Origin: Nectonema munidae
Lineage: Eukaryota; Nematomorpha; Nectonematoida; Nectonematidae
Direction: 5' to 3'
DNA length: 64,000 nucleotides
NCBI GenBank assembly: GCA_030549495.1
Contig: JAUIRK010000388.1
Span: 62,001 to 126,000 of the forward strand
Positions within the stretch are counted from its first letter, which is position 1. Each line of letters begins with the position of its first letter. Below the pieces are notes generated by a model. That model saw only the letters and a list, made by a program, of their open reading frames with translations, made no database searches and was not told the DNA's origin. This document shows positions 1 through 11,787 of this stretch, in pieces. A program made the position numbers and the translations under genes.

Positions 1-3000
1 TGACAACTCATCTCAAAAAAGAAACTTTTTATCTAAATAATTATATAATGTTTTTTACACACATATACCCATTTTCAAGTAGGCTGTGTTTACTGGTTAT
101 ATTCCTTCTTTTTTTTTATAAAAAATTAGTCAAACCTGACAAAATAATTTAAATATGACAGCCCATGTCAAAATTAAAATTTTGATTCTTTTAAAGTTTT
201 TTATACATTTCAAGTATGCAGAATTTAATGGTGATGTTCATTTTTTATGAAATCAATAAAACCTGTCAAAAAATCGATTAAACCTGTAAATCAATGTCAA
301 ATATATAAACATAAAAATAACTTCTACTTGCAGTATTTCTCTGGTAATTATTTTCTTAATTTATTTAATAAACCAACTTTAGGTGTTTAATTCACTCAAA
401 ATATTTCATTCTACAGTAACTTATGTAACTCGATAGGACCTACATCTTTTCGGCTACAAATTCGTTATCGGCTCGTAGTCTCTACGTCATATTATAATTT
501 ACAGTATGTAATTTTGGTATTCATTCTATGATGATCCTTTTTTGGTAGCTCTTTTTTCATTAGAAATTTATATTCTTCAATGTGTGTTCGAAAATTTTTT
601 TATAAGGATAAAATTACTTTTTTCCTCTCTCAAAGCATTCTGATTAAAGAATCTTTTTGGTGATCTTAGACTTTTTTTATCAGTATCGTGTATTTTATTA
701 TCAAGCCTGAATATTTGTCAACCAATCTTATTTCAAAGGATTTTTTCTGATGAATCATTCGTGATGTTGATTGTTCAATTACAAAAAGTTGTCAACGTTC
801 TTCATCTAAAAAATTATCTCTTTGACACAAAAGGAAAAAGATGGACAAATTCAATTTAAATTAAAAATATCTTGATAGTGACTAAATTCTCACATATTGG
901 CACCTGTGCTATTTTTGATAAATCTGACCTATTCTAAATTTTCAGATTTCCTACCCATCTTAGATAAATGTTAACTGTAATCCTAGATGATAGATTTAAA
1001 TATTTTTCATTTGTAAAAGAGAAACTTTTTTTTTAGTCAAAATCTTTTTTGAAGCATCTAATATTATATAATTAAACCACTTCCTAGTTCATTAGAACAT
1101 TGTAGATCTTCCATTTAGTCAAGATACATATTTTTTTTAATTATTTGTTTTGATCACATGTTCTCTTTTCAATTAGTTTTCAACTTGGTTCCTTCTCTCA
1201 TACAAATTTTCAAAAGATTTTATAATACGTTTTATTTTTTTTAATAAATATTTCATACCTAAGATGATTGTAGAAAGTATTATAAGCCAAAATATACAAA
1301 AAAAAAAAGTATATTTTTACTATATACCTAATATGCAGCCATTTTTTGAAATTTTTTTACAGAACTGTTTTTCAGGCACACATTACTAATTCAATTGCCA
1401 CTTCGAGATATTTTTTAACCGTATTATCCAAAATCCAGTACAGAAATAAAATAAGCATAGTCGATTTGGTATAAAACAGATATTTTATTTTTTTGAAAAT
1501 ATTTTTGAAAACAGTATCTTGAAGTAAACCGCAAATCTTATTCAAGCTTTCAGATATTTTAAAAACATAAATGCCAAACCTGAGTCCAAAAATGAAACCA
1601 GCATCTTTCATTTGGCATAAAACACATATTTTATTTAAATTTCAAAAATATTTCGGCAGACATTAGACGTAAATCGAAAATTTATTGACACTTTCAGACA
1701 TTTAAAATCTCTAAATGCAAAAAATGATTTCAGAAATAAAAATTATCATGGTCGAATTGGTATAAAAACATATATTTCATGTAAAATTAGAGAGAATATT
1801 TTGGGATATAGTTTTCAAACATAAACCGCAAATTTGATTGACACTAGCAGTAAAACCTCTAAATGCGAAAACTGTGTTCAGAAATGAAATCATCATGATG
1901 TATTTGCTATAAAAACAAATTTTAGAACTAAACGCAAATTTAATTGATACTTATATGTATTTTCACATCCTAAACGTAAAAAATGAGTCCAGAAATTAAA
2001 CCAGCATGATTGATTTGGTATTAAAACATATATTTCAAGAAAATATTTTTGGAGACAATTTTCAGAAGTAAACCGCAAATTTGATTAATACTTATAGGTA
2101 TTTCCAAATCCTAAATGTAAAAAATGAGTTCAAAAATGAAAACAGCATGATTGATTTGGTATAAAAACAAATATTTCATGTAAAATTTATAGAATATTTT
2201 TGGAGATAGCTTTTAGAAGTAAACCGCAAATTTTGACTGATATTTTAAAACCTCTAAATGTGAAAAATGAGTTCAGAAATGAAAACAGCATGGTTGATTT
2301 TGTATAAAACATATATTTCATTGTAAAATTTGAATGAATGTATTTGGAGACAATTTTTAGAAGTAAACCGCAAATTTAATTAACACTTATAGGTATTTTC
2401 AGATCCTAAACGTAAAAAATGAGTCCAGAAATGAAACCAGCATGTCCGATTTAGTATAACACATATGTTTTTATGTAAAATGTGAAGGAATGTTTTTGGA
2501 GACAATTTTCAGAAGTAAACCGCAAATTTGATTAACACTTATAGGTATTTTCAAATCCTAAATGTAAAAAATGAGTCCAGAAATGAAAACAACATGATCG
2601 ATTTGGTATATAACATATATTTTATGTAAAATGTGAAGGAATGTTTTTGGAAACAATTTTCAGAAGTAAACCGCAAATTTGATTAACACATATAGGTATT
2701 TTCATATCCTAAATGTAAAAAATGAGTTCAGAAATGAAAACAGCATGACCGATTTAGTATAAAAACATATATTTTATGTAAAATTTGAAAGTATATTTTA
2801 TTAGATATATTTTTGATCAATCAAAATTTTGATTGACATTTTCTAAAAAGTAGCTATGATTATTGAAAAAATTAAATATATAAAGTGTTATGCGTTCTAA
2901 ACTGTATATAATTATAAATTTTCAGGGTATTATATAATATAGATCCTAAGTTATAAGGTTAAGTACAGATAATGTCAAAATTTTGCTGAAAAATAAAAAA

Positions 3001-3198
3001 ATTTTTATTTTGACTGACAGTTTTGGACATGAAGGGGTCATTCAACTACCATGAAAATGGTTTCAAAAGATGCAGCTAGCGATTTTAGGAAAAGTCACAA
3101 AATTTGAAGGGATATGATTCAGCCAATTTTCTACAATTAATTTTTTAGCCAAGGGGGGGGGGGGCGTTTTACGCCCCCCCCCCCCAGCACTAATAGGG
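1..3198 (-). mobile_element. Large TTAA-flanked element A, copy 1 (runs off window edge)
   Basis: Reading backwards from a TTAA at 3199-3202, the element starts CCCTATTAGTGCTGG and then a long C/G palindrome. Its whole length matches, in inverted orientation, the copy at 42280-46675, with scattered substitutions and indels of about 20-30 bases. The window edge cuts it inside the part matching about 46027. I see no reading frame longer than about 80 residues and none that looks like a protein. TTAA target plus CCC-type ends are hallmarks of piggyBac elements, so I infer a non-autonomous piggyBac-type element of unusual size. Confidence 0.8.
1310..2810 (-). repeat. About 150-bp tandem array inside element A, copy 1
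   Basis: A unit recurs containing an 'accgcaaatttgattaacac' segment, a 'gagtccagaaatgaaa' segment and a 'cgatttagtata' segment. Units diverge moderately and some carry small deletions. It is the inverted counterpart of the array at 42700-44700. Several short open frames here (for example at 1372-1611 and 1893-2078) are chance products of the repeat. Confidence 0.85.
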
Positions 3199-3202
3199 TT
3201 AA

Positions 3203-3774
3203 GAAAATATTACTAAAAATCTACCCTTTGTAATAGAAAGAGCGTCTCAAGTGGGACTCCAAACATCTTTTGACTTAGAAAACTACATTGCAATTAACGA
3301 TAAATTGTTCACTTCAGCTCCTCTCACAGATGATTTTATTATAAAGGATGTATCCAGTAGGCTTTCTGATCCACAAGAGCAGAGTGACGAAAAAGATGAA
3401 GAAAATAATTTGTCCGAACCTGTGCCAACTGCCACTAACTAATGCTCTAGAACATTGTAGTGAAGTTATGAAATTCCTGCAAGCTCAAAACGCAGCCCAA
3501 GAAATGTTTGATTACATTACAAAAGTTGAAAACTTTATTAAAAAGTGCAGAAATTCTTCTTTAATACGGATTAGTGATTTTTTTTAAAAATAAAAATCAA
3601 ATTTTTTATTAAGTTTTTTTTATTTTGTTTTCTTGGAGAGTCTTCCTTCATATAGCCTCAACCTTATGAGGTATGTGTTTCAGATAAATTTATTTAAGGA
3701 AATTAAGGTTCAGTAAAAACAAAGTTGACATTAACTTGATTTCCCTCCAACTTCTTTATATCGAGGTTTTACTG
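3203..3774 (+). mobile_element. Tigger (pogo) 3' remnant split by element A
   Basis: The right end reads ATCGAGGTTTTACTG at 3760-3774 followed by TA, the usual Tc1/mariner-pogo (Tigger) terminus and target duplication. Upstream is the tail of a Tigger-type transposase. The fragment starts exactly at the TTAA that bounds element A, so element A seems to have landed inside this older Tigger copy. The rest of Tigger would lie to the left, outside the window. Confidence 0.7.
3206..3587 (+). pseudogene. C-terminal tail of a Tigger/pogo transposase
   Basis: Two overlapping frames (3251-3442 and 3348-3587) together give an acidic linker, then a helical segment with ALEHCSEVMKFLQAQN, and end in SSLIRISDFF. 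Tigger and Jerky-like transposases typically end with a coiled helical region and a short motif of the form (S/T)xITDFF. One frameshift separates the frames near 3440. The catalytic DDD domain is absent, so this is a decayed DNA-transposon fragment. Confidence 0.6.
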
Positions 3775-4131
3775 TATCTGGAATATGTTATCACTCAAAT
3801 AACGGGCTTGAACTTGATATAATCTATTTACAACTCATTGGTTCGATAAAATAAAGGTACCAACGATCGAAATGGTACTGAACTTCCATATTTTTCGTAC
3901 ATAATTTCGAATCGTATTTTTTTTACAAAAAAATTCCCCATATTCTAGATTTCTAGAAGAACTAGTTGTTTTGCTTTCAGTTAATCATGGATACTGCTTT
4001 ATTTTTGTTTGGGTTTGTAAAGATTCTTCGCTATAGTTCATATATTTATAAACAATTATTGATTCATATCTCTCTAATGTATTTTCTTTACAATCTTTTA
4101 GATTTTTGCCATTGTCAGTTATATAAGATAA
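3775..4131. other. Upstream region of the rhomboid-like gene
   Basis: No coding signal. A pyrimidine-rich run ending in AG just before the gene (about 4084-4101, 'caatcttttag') could be a splice acceptor for a 5' non-coding exon. The TATATAAG-like string at about 4120-4127 is too close to the ATG to be a convincing TATA box. Confidence 0.35.
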
Positions 4132-5379
4132 ATGATAGCTGAAGAAGAATCCAATTCCTCTCGTTCTTTCAGATCTGGGGAGACGCTTTACTCTGAATGC
4201 CGTTCCTTGCCCAAGAACAATGAGTGGTTGACATTGTTCGATAAGTTGGACTCAGAAAACATTGGACACATACCAATCCTTGACTTGAAAAACAAGTTAA
4301 AAACTTTTCAAGCAAATTCATCTTGTCTAACCCATAACTCCACTCTATCCTCCATATCAACAACCCATTTGAAAAGACTCAATGAAATGGGAAAAGCAAA
4401 CCCTAATACATTTCTTAACGTCAACGAATTCAGTGAGATTATGAATTCAATTTGTCGCAAGAGTAGCGATAGTCTTGAAAGTTGGACAAGAAGTAAATCT
4501 TGTTGCTTGTTTCTTTGTCGTTTCTTTGTAGGAGATATGTTGCGGTGTAAACTGAATCGCTCCACTCCACCATTTATCAAAAACTTTTGTAGTGCCTTGC
4601 CCTCATTCTGTCCCACTGTTTCCATTATTTTGAGTATTTCTTTTTTATTGGTCAATTTGTGTGTATACAATTCCTCCTGCTACAATTCACTAGTGTACGA
4701 TGCAACAAGGCGAGCCGAGTTTTGGCGCTACATCACCTACGTTTTCTGCTACCACACCGCGCTAAAGACGAAAAACTCCATTCCACTACTTCTTTCCTAT
4801 ATTTTCTATCTTTCATCCACGCTGCTCATCTTCCTGTTTGCAGCGATTCCCCTGGAAATCATTTCGCACTTCGGCTCTGCCAAGCTCTCTTGCCTTGTCC
4901 TCCTGTCTGCCTTAACCGGCTCCCTCTTCTCATCATTCTTCACTCCATACAAAAGCGTTGCCTCGTTCTCCGCTGTAAACTTTGCCATTTTGACAACGTA
5001 CATCTCCTACGCTATGATTCACTGGAAATCCTCCATCTTTTCCTTTTCTTCGATTTTGCGCATTTCCTTCTTGTCTCTCACTTACATGCTGCACCTGTGC
5101 GTTTCAATCTACACCTTTTCCACTACAGCCGACGTCTTTTTTCCTTATGCCTTGTTTGTAGCAGGCTTATTTATAGGTGTTTTTGTTGGCATTCCTTTGT
5201 TCACTGGCGAAGTATTTAATCATACAAATATAGCAAAAACTAGTCAACCCACATCTTATAAAAAAAAGAGTATTCATATTTTTTTATTTATCATCGCTGT
5301 CATGATCATTTTGTCCCTTATTGTATACAATATTTTAAGTTCACATTTCCCAGAACAAAAAATAGCCAATATTCTATAA
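4132..5379 (+). CDS. EF-hand rhomboid-like membrane protein, probable pseudoprotease
   Basis: A 415-residue single-exon frame. Residues 30-60 (LTLFDKLDSENIGHIPILDL) and about 80-106 resemble the paired EF-hands of RHBDL1/2/3 and Drosophila rhomboid-4, though calcium-ligand positions are poor. Residues 193-203 (RRAEFWRYITY) match the conserved R-x-E-x-WR-x-x-x-Y lead-in to the rhomboid core. About seven hydrophobic segments follow (near 162-179, 217-240, 251-270, 282-297, 309-330, 335-357, 381-402). Active rhomboids need GxSG and a later His in the HxxGxxxG helix. Here GxSG reads VASF (Ser278 kept, both glycines lost) and the last core helix reads FPYALFVAGLFIG with no histidine. I infer an inactive rhomboid of secretory-pathway or plasma membranes. 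The AATAAA 52 bases past the stop supports a live gene. The start is the first ATG. An active but very divergent rhomboid is unlikely. Confidence 0.72.
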   Translation: MIAEEESNSSRSFRSGETLYSECRSLPKNNEWLTLFDKLDSENIGHIPILDLKNKLKTFQANSSCLTHNSTLSSISTTHLKRLNEMGKANPNTFLNVNEFSEIMNSICRKSSDSLESWTRSKSCCLFLCRFFVGDMLRCKLNRSTPPFIKNFCSALPSFCPTVSIILSISFLLVNLCVYNSSCYNSLVYDATRRAEFWRYITYVFCYHTALKTKNSIPLLLSYIFYLSSTLLIFLFAAIPLEIISHFGSAKLSCLVLLSALTGSLFSSFFTPYKSVASFSAVNFAILTTYISYAMIHWKSSIFSFSSILRISFLSLTYMLHLCVSIYTFSTTADVFFPYALFVAGLFIGVFVGIPLFTGEVFNHTNIAKTSQPTSYKKKSIHIFLFIIAVMIILSLIVYNILSSHFPEQKIANIL

Positions 5380-5430
5380 TTTTGTAGCTTATTTAAAAAA
5401 TATTTATAACTGTTTTTACAAAAGAAATGC

Positions 5431-5436
5431 AATAAA
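5431..5436 (+). promoter_or_regulatory. Polyadenylation signal of the rhomboid-like gene
   Basis: AATAAA lies 52 bases after the stop codon and is followed by a T-rich stretch (ttccttctttttttt), a normal arrangement for mRNA 3' end formation. Confidence 0.6.
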
Positions 5437-5719
5437 TATTTAATTTCCTTCTTTTTTTTGCAAGTTTTGACATTTTTAAAAATAAAATAAATTAGTTACT
5501 CCAATTATATAGCTTAATTTATAGACCTATATTTTGAGGCGCACATCCTCATAATTTGGAGGGGGGGGGGGCGAACATTTTTTTTTATTTTTAAAATTTA
5601 TCATAAAAGAAATTTTGTCCAAAGAGCACACCACCATTATTTTATTACCTTCATTACACTTGCACATTCAGCTCCCATAACTACAGGAAGCCGAATTAGC
5701 TTGTTAGTAATTGTAATTG

Positions 5720-5930
5720 CATCCTAACTTCTAGCTTAACAAGAGAGCCAAATGATTATATATGATAGAGTCAAAGCAAAACAGACTGATAATTCTTCAT
5801 CTCCGCTAATATTTTTACACTCATCTATTAGGATTAAGAACATTGCCGATTCTTCAATTTCGTTTCTAATCACCTGAATAACGCTTTGGGAGAGAACAAA
5901 TTCTTCACATAATCGTGAATACAAATAATT
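5720..5930 (-). pseudogene. hAT transposase fragment (DUF4371-like)
   Basis: The minus-strand frame 5736-5924 encodes IRNEIEESAMFLILIDECKN followed by ISGDEELSVCFAL. This is the segment of DUF4371/hAT transposases around the first catalytic Asp, where the usual form is 'I..EI..A.YF.ILADE..D.S..EQLSVC.R'. Nothing upstream or downstream continues the domain, so it is a small relic. A G-run at about 5560-5572 and a T-run follow the rhomboid gene and precede this fragment. Confidence 0.55.
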
Positions 5931-5936
5931 TGAGAT

Positions 5937-6492
5937 TTACAGCCTTTCATAAACTCATGATGCATTTTTCTAGTAGGATTTATATCTATCATGAGATCAC
6001 TGCTCAGCGCATGTAATAAGACCTTTATCTCTCATTTTTTTTTCATCAGTTATAAAAACCTTATCGAGAGATATGCTATACTCTAATCAAGTGAAGGTTT
6101 CATACCAGAGATGAGGAAACTTTTTAGTATAGTGGGTGAAAAATTTCAAAAATCAAGGTTCGCGGGCGGATCACTAATACCAACTCTTGAACCTGTGTAA
6201 ATTCTGTATATAACATCTAAAGTAAACCAATCAAGATTCCTTCCCATTAAAAAATTAGAAATATTTTATTATTACGGAGGCTATATAAACTCATTCTTGT
6301 GTCTAAATGAGGTAAACTTTCAGTTTGGTTATGTATGATTATTTTATACCATGACTCGAAAAATAATATCTTTTGTAAACCTTTGGGGAACAGAATTTGT
6401 GGTTGAGCCGATTCAGTATTTGGTGTTCGAGGTCAAAAATGTCCAATGAAGAGCATATGAAAAGGCGTATAGAAGACTCATTGGTAATAATA
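5937..6492. other. No gene recognised
   Basis: Unique-looking AT-rich sequence with no open frame of note. Parts may be decayed hAT DNA continuing from the fragment at 5720-5930, but I cannot show that. Confidence 0.3.
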
Positions 6493-6678
6493 CAGTAAGA
6501 CCTAATTTAGCCGGAACTCGATTTTTCGACAACCGCACAATATTGATTTTAACTAATTTTCGAAATGTTTTTCTTCCCGGTTATTCTGACATTCACACTC
6601 CGACACACCGTCTTCATCAAACCAAATGATCTCACTCCTGCCTGTATAATTTGCTAATCCGACAGACCAGCCATGCTG
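6493..6678. mobile_element. Possible Tigger/pogo MITE
   Basis: Begins CAGTAAGACCTAATTTAGCC after TA and ends CCATGCTG before TA. Internal strings such as 'tagccggaactcg' and 'aatccgacagacc' are typical of pogo MITE ends. The two ends match poorly, so the right boundary is uncertain. Confidence 0.4.
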
Positions 6679-8160
6679 TAGTATTTTTATGGCACACATT
6701 TAACACTAGAAAAGCCAACTTATTTTGTACGTAAAAAAGACATTGGTTTATATACGCCCCTAATATAAAAGTTTACTATAAAATAGAGGCAAAACTTTAT
6801 TTTACTTTGAAACATAAAATTTAATGTATTTTTATATATAATACAAATCTAAACTATTTGTTTTTGAGATGTTATCTGATTTTATTAAATTCAACCTAAA
6901 TAATCAAAAATATCAATATAAATAAAGAAAATCAGTTTTGGCAATTGGGATTTGGAAATGTCAATCAAATTTGAGGTTTACGTCTGAAAAAGTGTCTCCA
7001 AAGGCATTTATCCACATTTTAAACAAATAGAACATGCAGATTTTATTTATCCAATCATTTTTTGCAATTAGATTGTGAAAATTGTAATCATAGTTGTGAT
7101 TGACGACTAAAAATTATTTTCTAGAATATAATTTTTATTTTCAATAAAATATATTTTTTATACTAGATCACCATGCTGATTTCATTTTCAGACTCAGCTT
7201 TCGTAATTAGGATATGAGAATGTCAATCAAATTTGTTAATTCGCCTAAAAAAAATTTTCAAAAACATTTATTCACATTTTATGTAAAATAATTTTTAAAC
7301 TAAATTGACCATGTTGTTGTATCATTTTTTGACTAAGCTTTGACCATTATTGTGAAAAAATTTGTCAAAGTGCAAATAGAATTAGTGATGTATGCCTGAA
7401 AATTATTATGTCAAATATACTTTCATATTTTAAATAAGATTAATTTTTTTATTTTTTTTTTATTAGGATGTTTAGTTAATTTCTGGTTTTGCAATTAGGG
7501 TGCAAGAATGTGTGGAATTATCCATTAAGTTTGACATTTCTGAAAAAATCAAATTCTAAACAAAACTCAATTTTGTGAAAAAACTTAAATCAAAAAACTC
7601 GTTTTTGATTGAATATCACAATTAAAATTTTGATTGAGGATAAAATTCTTGCTAAAAATATCCTCTCAATTAAAAAAAAATTTTATTACAATATTGTCCA
7701 TGTTTTAAATTTCTGTACTCCTTTTTCCTCATTACAGTGTAAAAATGGGTGAAAGTGTCTATCGAATTGGTAAGAATGAGTTTTTTTTCCAAAAATCTTT
7801 TGTCAAGTTTTTTCTCAGAATCGTTATTTATTATAATACAAATATTTGAGTATGAGAAAAGTAATGGAACTGAAGGCGCATTGAAATGGAAACGCGTGAT
7901 CATACGGAAAATGAAATAGTAATATAGTTTTAAGAAACAAGTATGTAAATCAGTGTTTCCCTGGGGGTAAATTACCTCCTGGCTGTAATTTTACATTTTT
8001 CAGGGGTAATCGAGGATTCAAAGAAAAAAGTTAATAATCATGAAAACATTGCAGTACTTGACGTTATAATTAATGTCAAAATAGTCTTAGTTAATTTTAA
8101 GTTCTCGGTGTTCAAACTTTTTTAGGTATTTTTTTCTTTTTCTACAGATTAAACAATAAA

Positions 8161-9928
8161 ATGGCCAGAAAGCGCACCTATACTAACGCTTTTCTTTGTC
8201 ATGGCTTTGTGAATTTTGGTGGAGAAGATCGGCCACAATGTGTATTAAGTCGCAAAGTGCTGACAAATACAAGCCTATAGCCATCAAAACTCTCAGCTCA
8301 CCTCTAGAAGTGCCATCCGATTCTTCAAAATGAGAGGATCAGACTTTATTTCCACGCCGGGATGTAGCATTGACGAATATCAAACGGGTTCATCTAGAAT
8401 TCACGCCCAAATGCTTATATCTGCGGTCGGAGGATCCTACTTTGTTGCATATAAAGTTGTTGAACAACAGAAATGCCACACCATTGCAGAGAATCTGATT
8501 ATGCCTTGTGCATACGAGATGGTAAGCAAGGTATGTGGAGAGGATCAGGCAAAAACTGGGTGTCGTACCTCTATCAAACAACACAATCCGCCGACGAGTC
8601 CATGACATGGCTTTAGATATCCTGTCCCAAGTTACAGCAGAGATGAAGGAAAGCTTATGTGGCAAATTCTCCTTACAATTTGATGAATCGTGTAACGTAG
8701 CCAATTGTGCTATTCTCCTTGGATTCGTCCGTTAAGTCCACCAGAATAAGATCAAGGAAGAGTTCCTACTATGCTAGGATCTGCTGACAACCACTAAGGG
8801 AGAAGATGTATTCAATCTCATTAAGAGTTTCTTTACCAAGTATGGATTGGATTGGAACAGCGTTCAACAGATAAGGAAAGAAAGTATAAATAAAATGAAT
8901 TACAAGGCGTATAATCATAGAGTTTTATCTTTTGTACAAGTGGTTTTTTTCTCTCTCTCTATCTATCCCTCGTTTTCTTCTTCTTCTCTCACCCTCTTTC
9001 TCTCTCTCGCTTAATTCTTCTTCTTCTCTCTATCTATCTCTCGCTTTCTTTTTCTTCTCTTCTATCTCTCTCCGTTCTTTTTCTCCTTCTGAATAACTGA
9101 CACAATCTATAATCATATTTTTAAATCCAGGTCTCGGTCGATTATGGATGGATTTCGTGGATTACTGGGCCTCATACAAGATGCAAATCCAGAAATTTCT
9201 ATGGATCGTTGCATCATTCATCGCTACTCTCTTGGATTGAAAGCCTGCCTCGTACTCTGAAGTTAGTGTTCGAAGATGTGTTGAAAATAGTCAACTTCAT
9301 CTCCAGGGATCTGAATTCGTGCATATTCAAGGAGCTGTGCGGGAGAGCAGTATCAAGTTCTGCTCTACCGCACCAATGTTCGTTGATTGTCACGAGGAAA
9401 GGTTGTACGTCGAGACATTGAGCTCCGAAAGGCTATTCAAGTATTACTTGAACAAAAAGGATCGCCTTTTGCTAACATGTTCTCTGATAAAGAGTGGCTT
9501 GCTTGACTTTGTTACTTGGCTGACATATTTGGGTCGCTGAATAGTGGTAATCTGCAACTTTAGGGTCGAAACACGACTGCCATTGATGCCCATCAAACTA
9601 TAACTGCATTTCTGGGGAAACTAAGACTCTAGATTCGGCGCATGATAGCCCAGTTCCCAACACTAGAGCAGTTTGTTGAGGAAAATAGTTAGGATACTGG
9701 ATCGCTTCTACAGACCATCAAAAAAAAGGTGAGCGACCATTTGAAGGGGCTTGTAACAAGGATGCATCATTACTTCCCAGAAATTCACCAAAAAATTGCC
9801 AGTCTTCAGTGGATTATTCATCCATTCTCTGTAACTAATGAAGCCATTAATGATGATGATTTTCCTGCAAAGGAGGAATGGATCACAGTGCGAATCAACG
9901 AATCACTGAAGATATACCGTTTCCAATG
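8161..9928 (+). pseudogene. Decayed hAT (ZBED5/SCAND3-like) transposase
   Basis: Starts MARKRTYTNAFLCHGFVNFG, the usual N-terminus of ZBED5-like hAT proteins ahead of a BED finger (CVLSRKVLTN). Later pieces are in several frames. They include LQFDESCNVANCAILLGFVR (8640-8735, the Asp-bearing core strand) and WIESLPRTLKLVFEDVLKIV with NFISRDLNSCIF (around 9230-9330), which corresponds to the usual 'L...V.KIVNFIK.R.LN'. Numerous stops and frameshifts and a pyrimidine tract at 8948-9092 split it, so it is an old dead copy. Confidence 0.65.
8948..9092 (+). repeat. Pyrimidine-rich microsatellite (CT/TTC)n
   Basis: About 145 bases almost wholly C and T, mixing ctctctct, ttcttcttc and tatctatc units. 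It sits inside the hAT relic and separates two parts of the transposase. Confidence 0.85.
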
Positions 9929-11258
9929 AACTAGGAGATGATGTAAAAATCGAGTATTGCGATTTTCAAAAAAACACCTTGATCATGAAGAAGAAGCTCG
10001 TCTCTTGTCAATCAAAAATCAAACCTTTATTTTATAAGTTAATATTTCAACTATCAATTCACTAAAAAAGTAATCTGAAAATTTTCAAACAGTTACAGTT
10101 GCCATAACTATGACAGCTGCAAATATGTGAAAATATAACTATTCTCAAAAATTTTTTATAGATGTGAAACGAATTTTACCAATTTTTTCCTTCGTTATGA
10201 AGGAGGGAGTTTTTTTTAGATGATAAAGGTAAAAAACCTTTTGTAATTGAAAAAAGAGGATTATGAATGATTTCATTAAGAACAAGAATTTTGAAAATAG
10301 ATTGGTTAGCAAATTTTGAGAGTGATATCTGTTCATATCACCTAATACTACTACACACGACATTGATAAAAAAAAAGAGATCAACGAAGATATTCTTTTC
10401 AATAGAAAAGCTTTGAAATCATCTAAATTCTGAGCTAAATAAATCTCTGAAAAAGATTTTTCGAACATAGATTGCACAAAACGAATTTGTGATGAAAGTA
10501 GAGCTACAAAGGTAGTTCCAGTTTAGAATAAAGAGCAAAATTAGATACCATATAAAGTATAGGAGAAATAAAGTAAGCAAAACAATAGAGATCCTATTGA
10601 GATATATAGTTCAAAGCTGACTCTTTAATTAGTAAATGAAAGAAAGGATAAACTAAGAAACAAGAATTAAACCAAGAAGGGCCAAATGCGCTCCGTTTAG
10701 TTAGAATAGCACAGAGTACTATTTTTCACCATGTCATTTTACAATTTTTATAAAAATTTTATATCATTAAATATATCATAATATACAACCCATCTATAGG
10801 ATTTAATTAGTCAAAAATTTCATAAGAAATAAAAATTTATAAACTTAAATTTTAACAGCTTTTAGTTAATTATCTCTATTGACAAAAATAAAGAAAGGTC
10901 GATTTGCAAAATGGGACGAAGATTGTTCAAAAATGATAATAAAAAAAACTACATGACCACAAATTAACCAAAGAACAGCAACCGTAATTTAAATCTATAG
11001 CAAAAATATGTTCAGAATCAAAGTGAACATGTTCTATTTAATGTGCATGGATAAGTTTATTTAAAATCAGAAAAAGTGTTTGGTGTTAAGTTACCTGTGA
11101 AAAATAATAATCTACTGACAATTGAAATATTTTGAGTGAATTCACAAAGTTGGTTTACAAAATAAACTAAGGCAATATTAAACCAAAAAAATGTGGAATT
11201 AAAATATATGCTGAAGTTCATATATTTGGCCTTGATGGACAAGTTTGATTGATTCTCA

Positions 11259-11787
11259 CAGTGTTGCGGAGTCTGAGGTTTCAGCTGGGAGTCAGATTTC
11301 TAAGAGTACCTGACTCCGACTCCTTAAGTGCAATAAAATTATTTTTTTAACATGATTTCCCTGTTTGGTTTTACCAGTTGCACAATTTAGCAGTTTTTGT
11401 ATTGTTTTGTTTTTATTTTTGGAGCAATAGTGAGTGTATATGCACACTAAGTGGTCTCTCCAAATGGAAACAAAAAACAATCCATCAATAATAAAAAAGA
11501 AGAAAAATACACAATAGCAGTTAACAAATTATTAAATATTTATTTGCGAATTTCAATTGAGTAGTCTACAAGTGCTTTAATTATGAATAAAGCCTATTTT
11601 TTTAATGTTTACAAATAAGAAATTTGTATAGATTTGAGCTTTAACCTTGTTATTAACGTAATAATAGATTTCTACATAGGGGTCAAGGAGTCGGAGTCGA
11701 GAGTTGTAGGAATCAAAGGAGTCGGAGTTGGCATCCTAGGAATTCTAGGAGTCGGAGTACCTTATACCATTCAACTCCGTAATCCTG
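11259..11787. mobile_element. hAT MITE with perfect 8-bp target duplication
   Basis: Ends are CAGTGTTGCGGAGTC and, in reverse, CAGGATTACGGAGTTG. It is flanked by identical 8-bp copies of GATTCTCA at 11251-11258 and 11788-11795. Removing the insert restores collinearity with element B. Subterminal 'ggagtcggag' motifs occur in both orientations. It has no coding capacity, so a hAT transposase acting in trans is inferred. Confidence 0.85.

Larger units (their letters stand above)
7951..9960 (+). mobile_element. hAT element relic (ZBED5-like transposase) in element B
   Basis: Element B sequence is interrupted after 'aaacaagtatgt' and resumes near 9965. The insert starts CAGTGTTTCCCTGGGGG, a common hAT terminal motif, and contains a decayed transposase. 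I do not find the matching right terminus or an 8-bp target duplication, so the 3' end is probably lost. Confidence 0.65.

Noticed and set aside
4659-5219. 186-residue + strand frame and several minus-strand frames in the rhomboid-like gene
   Set aside because: Shadows of the real frame; no membrane-protein or family signal and they overlap it fully.
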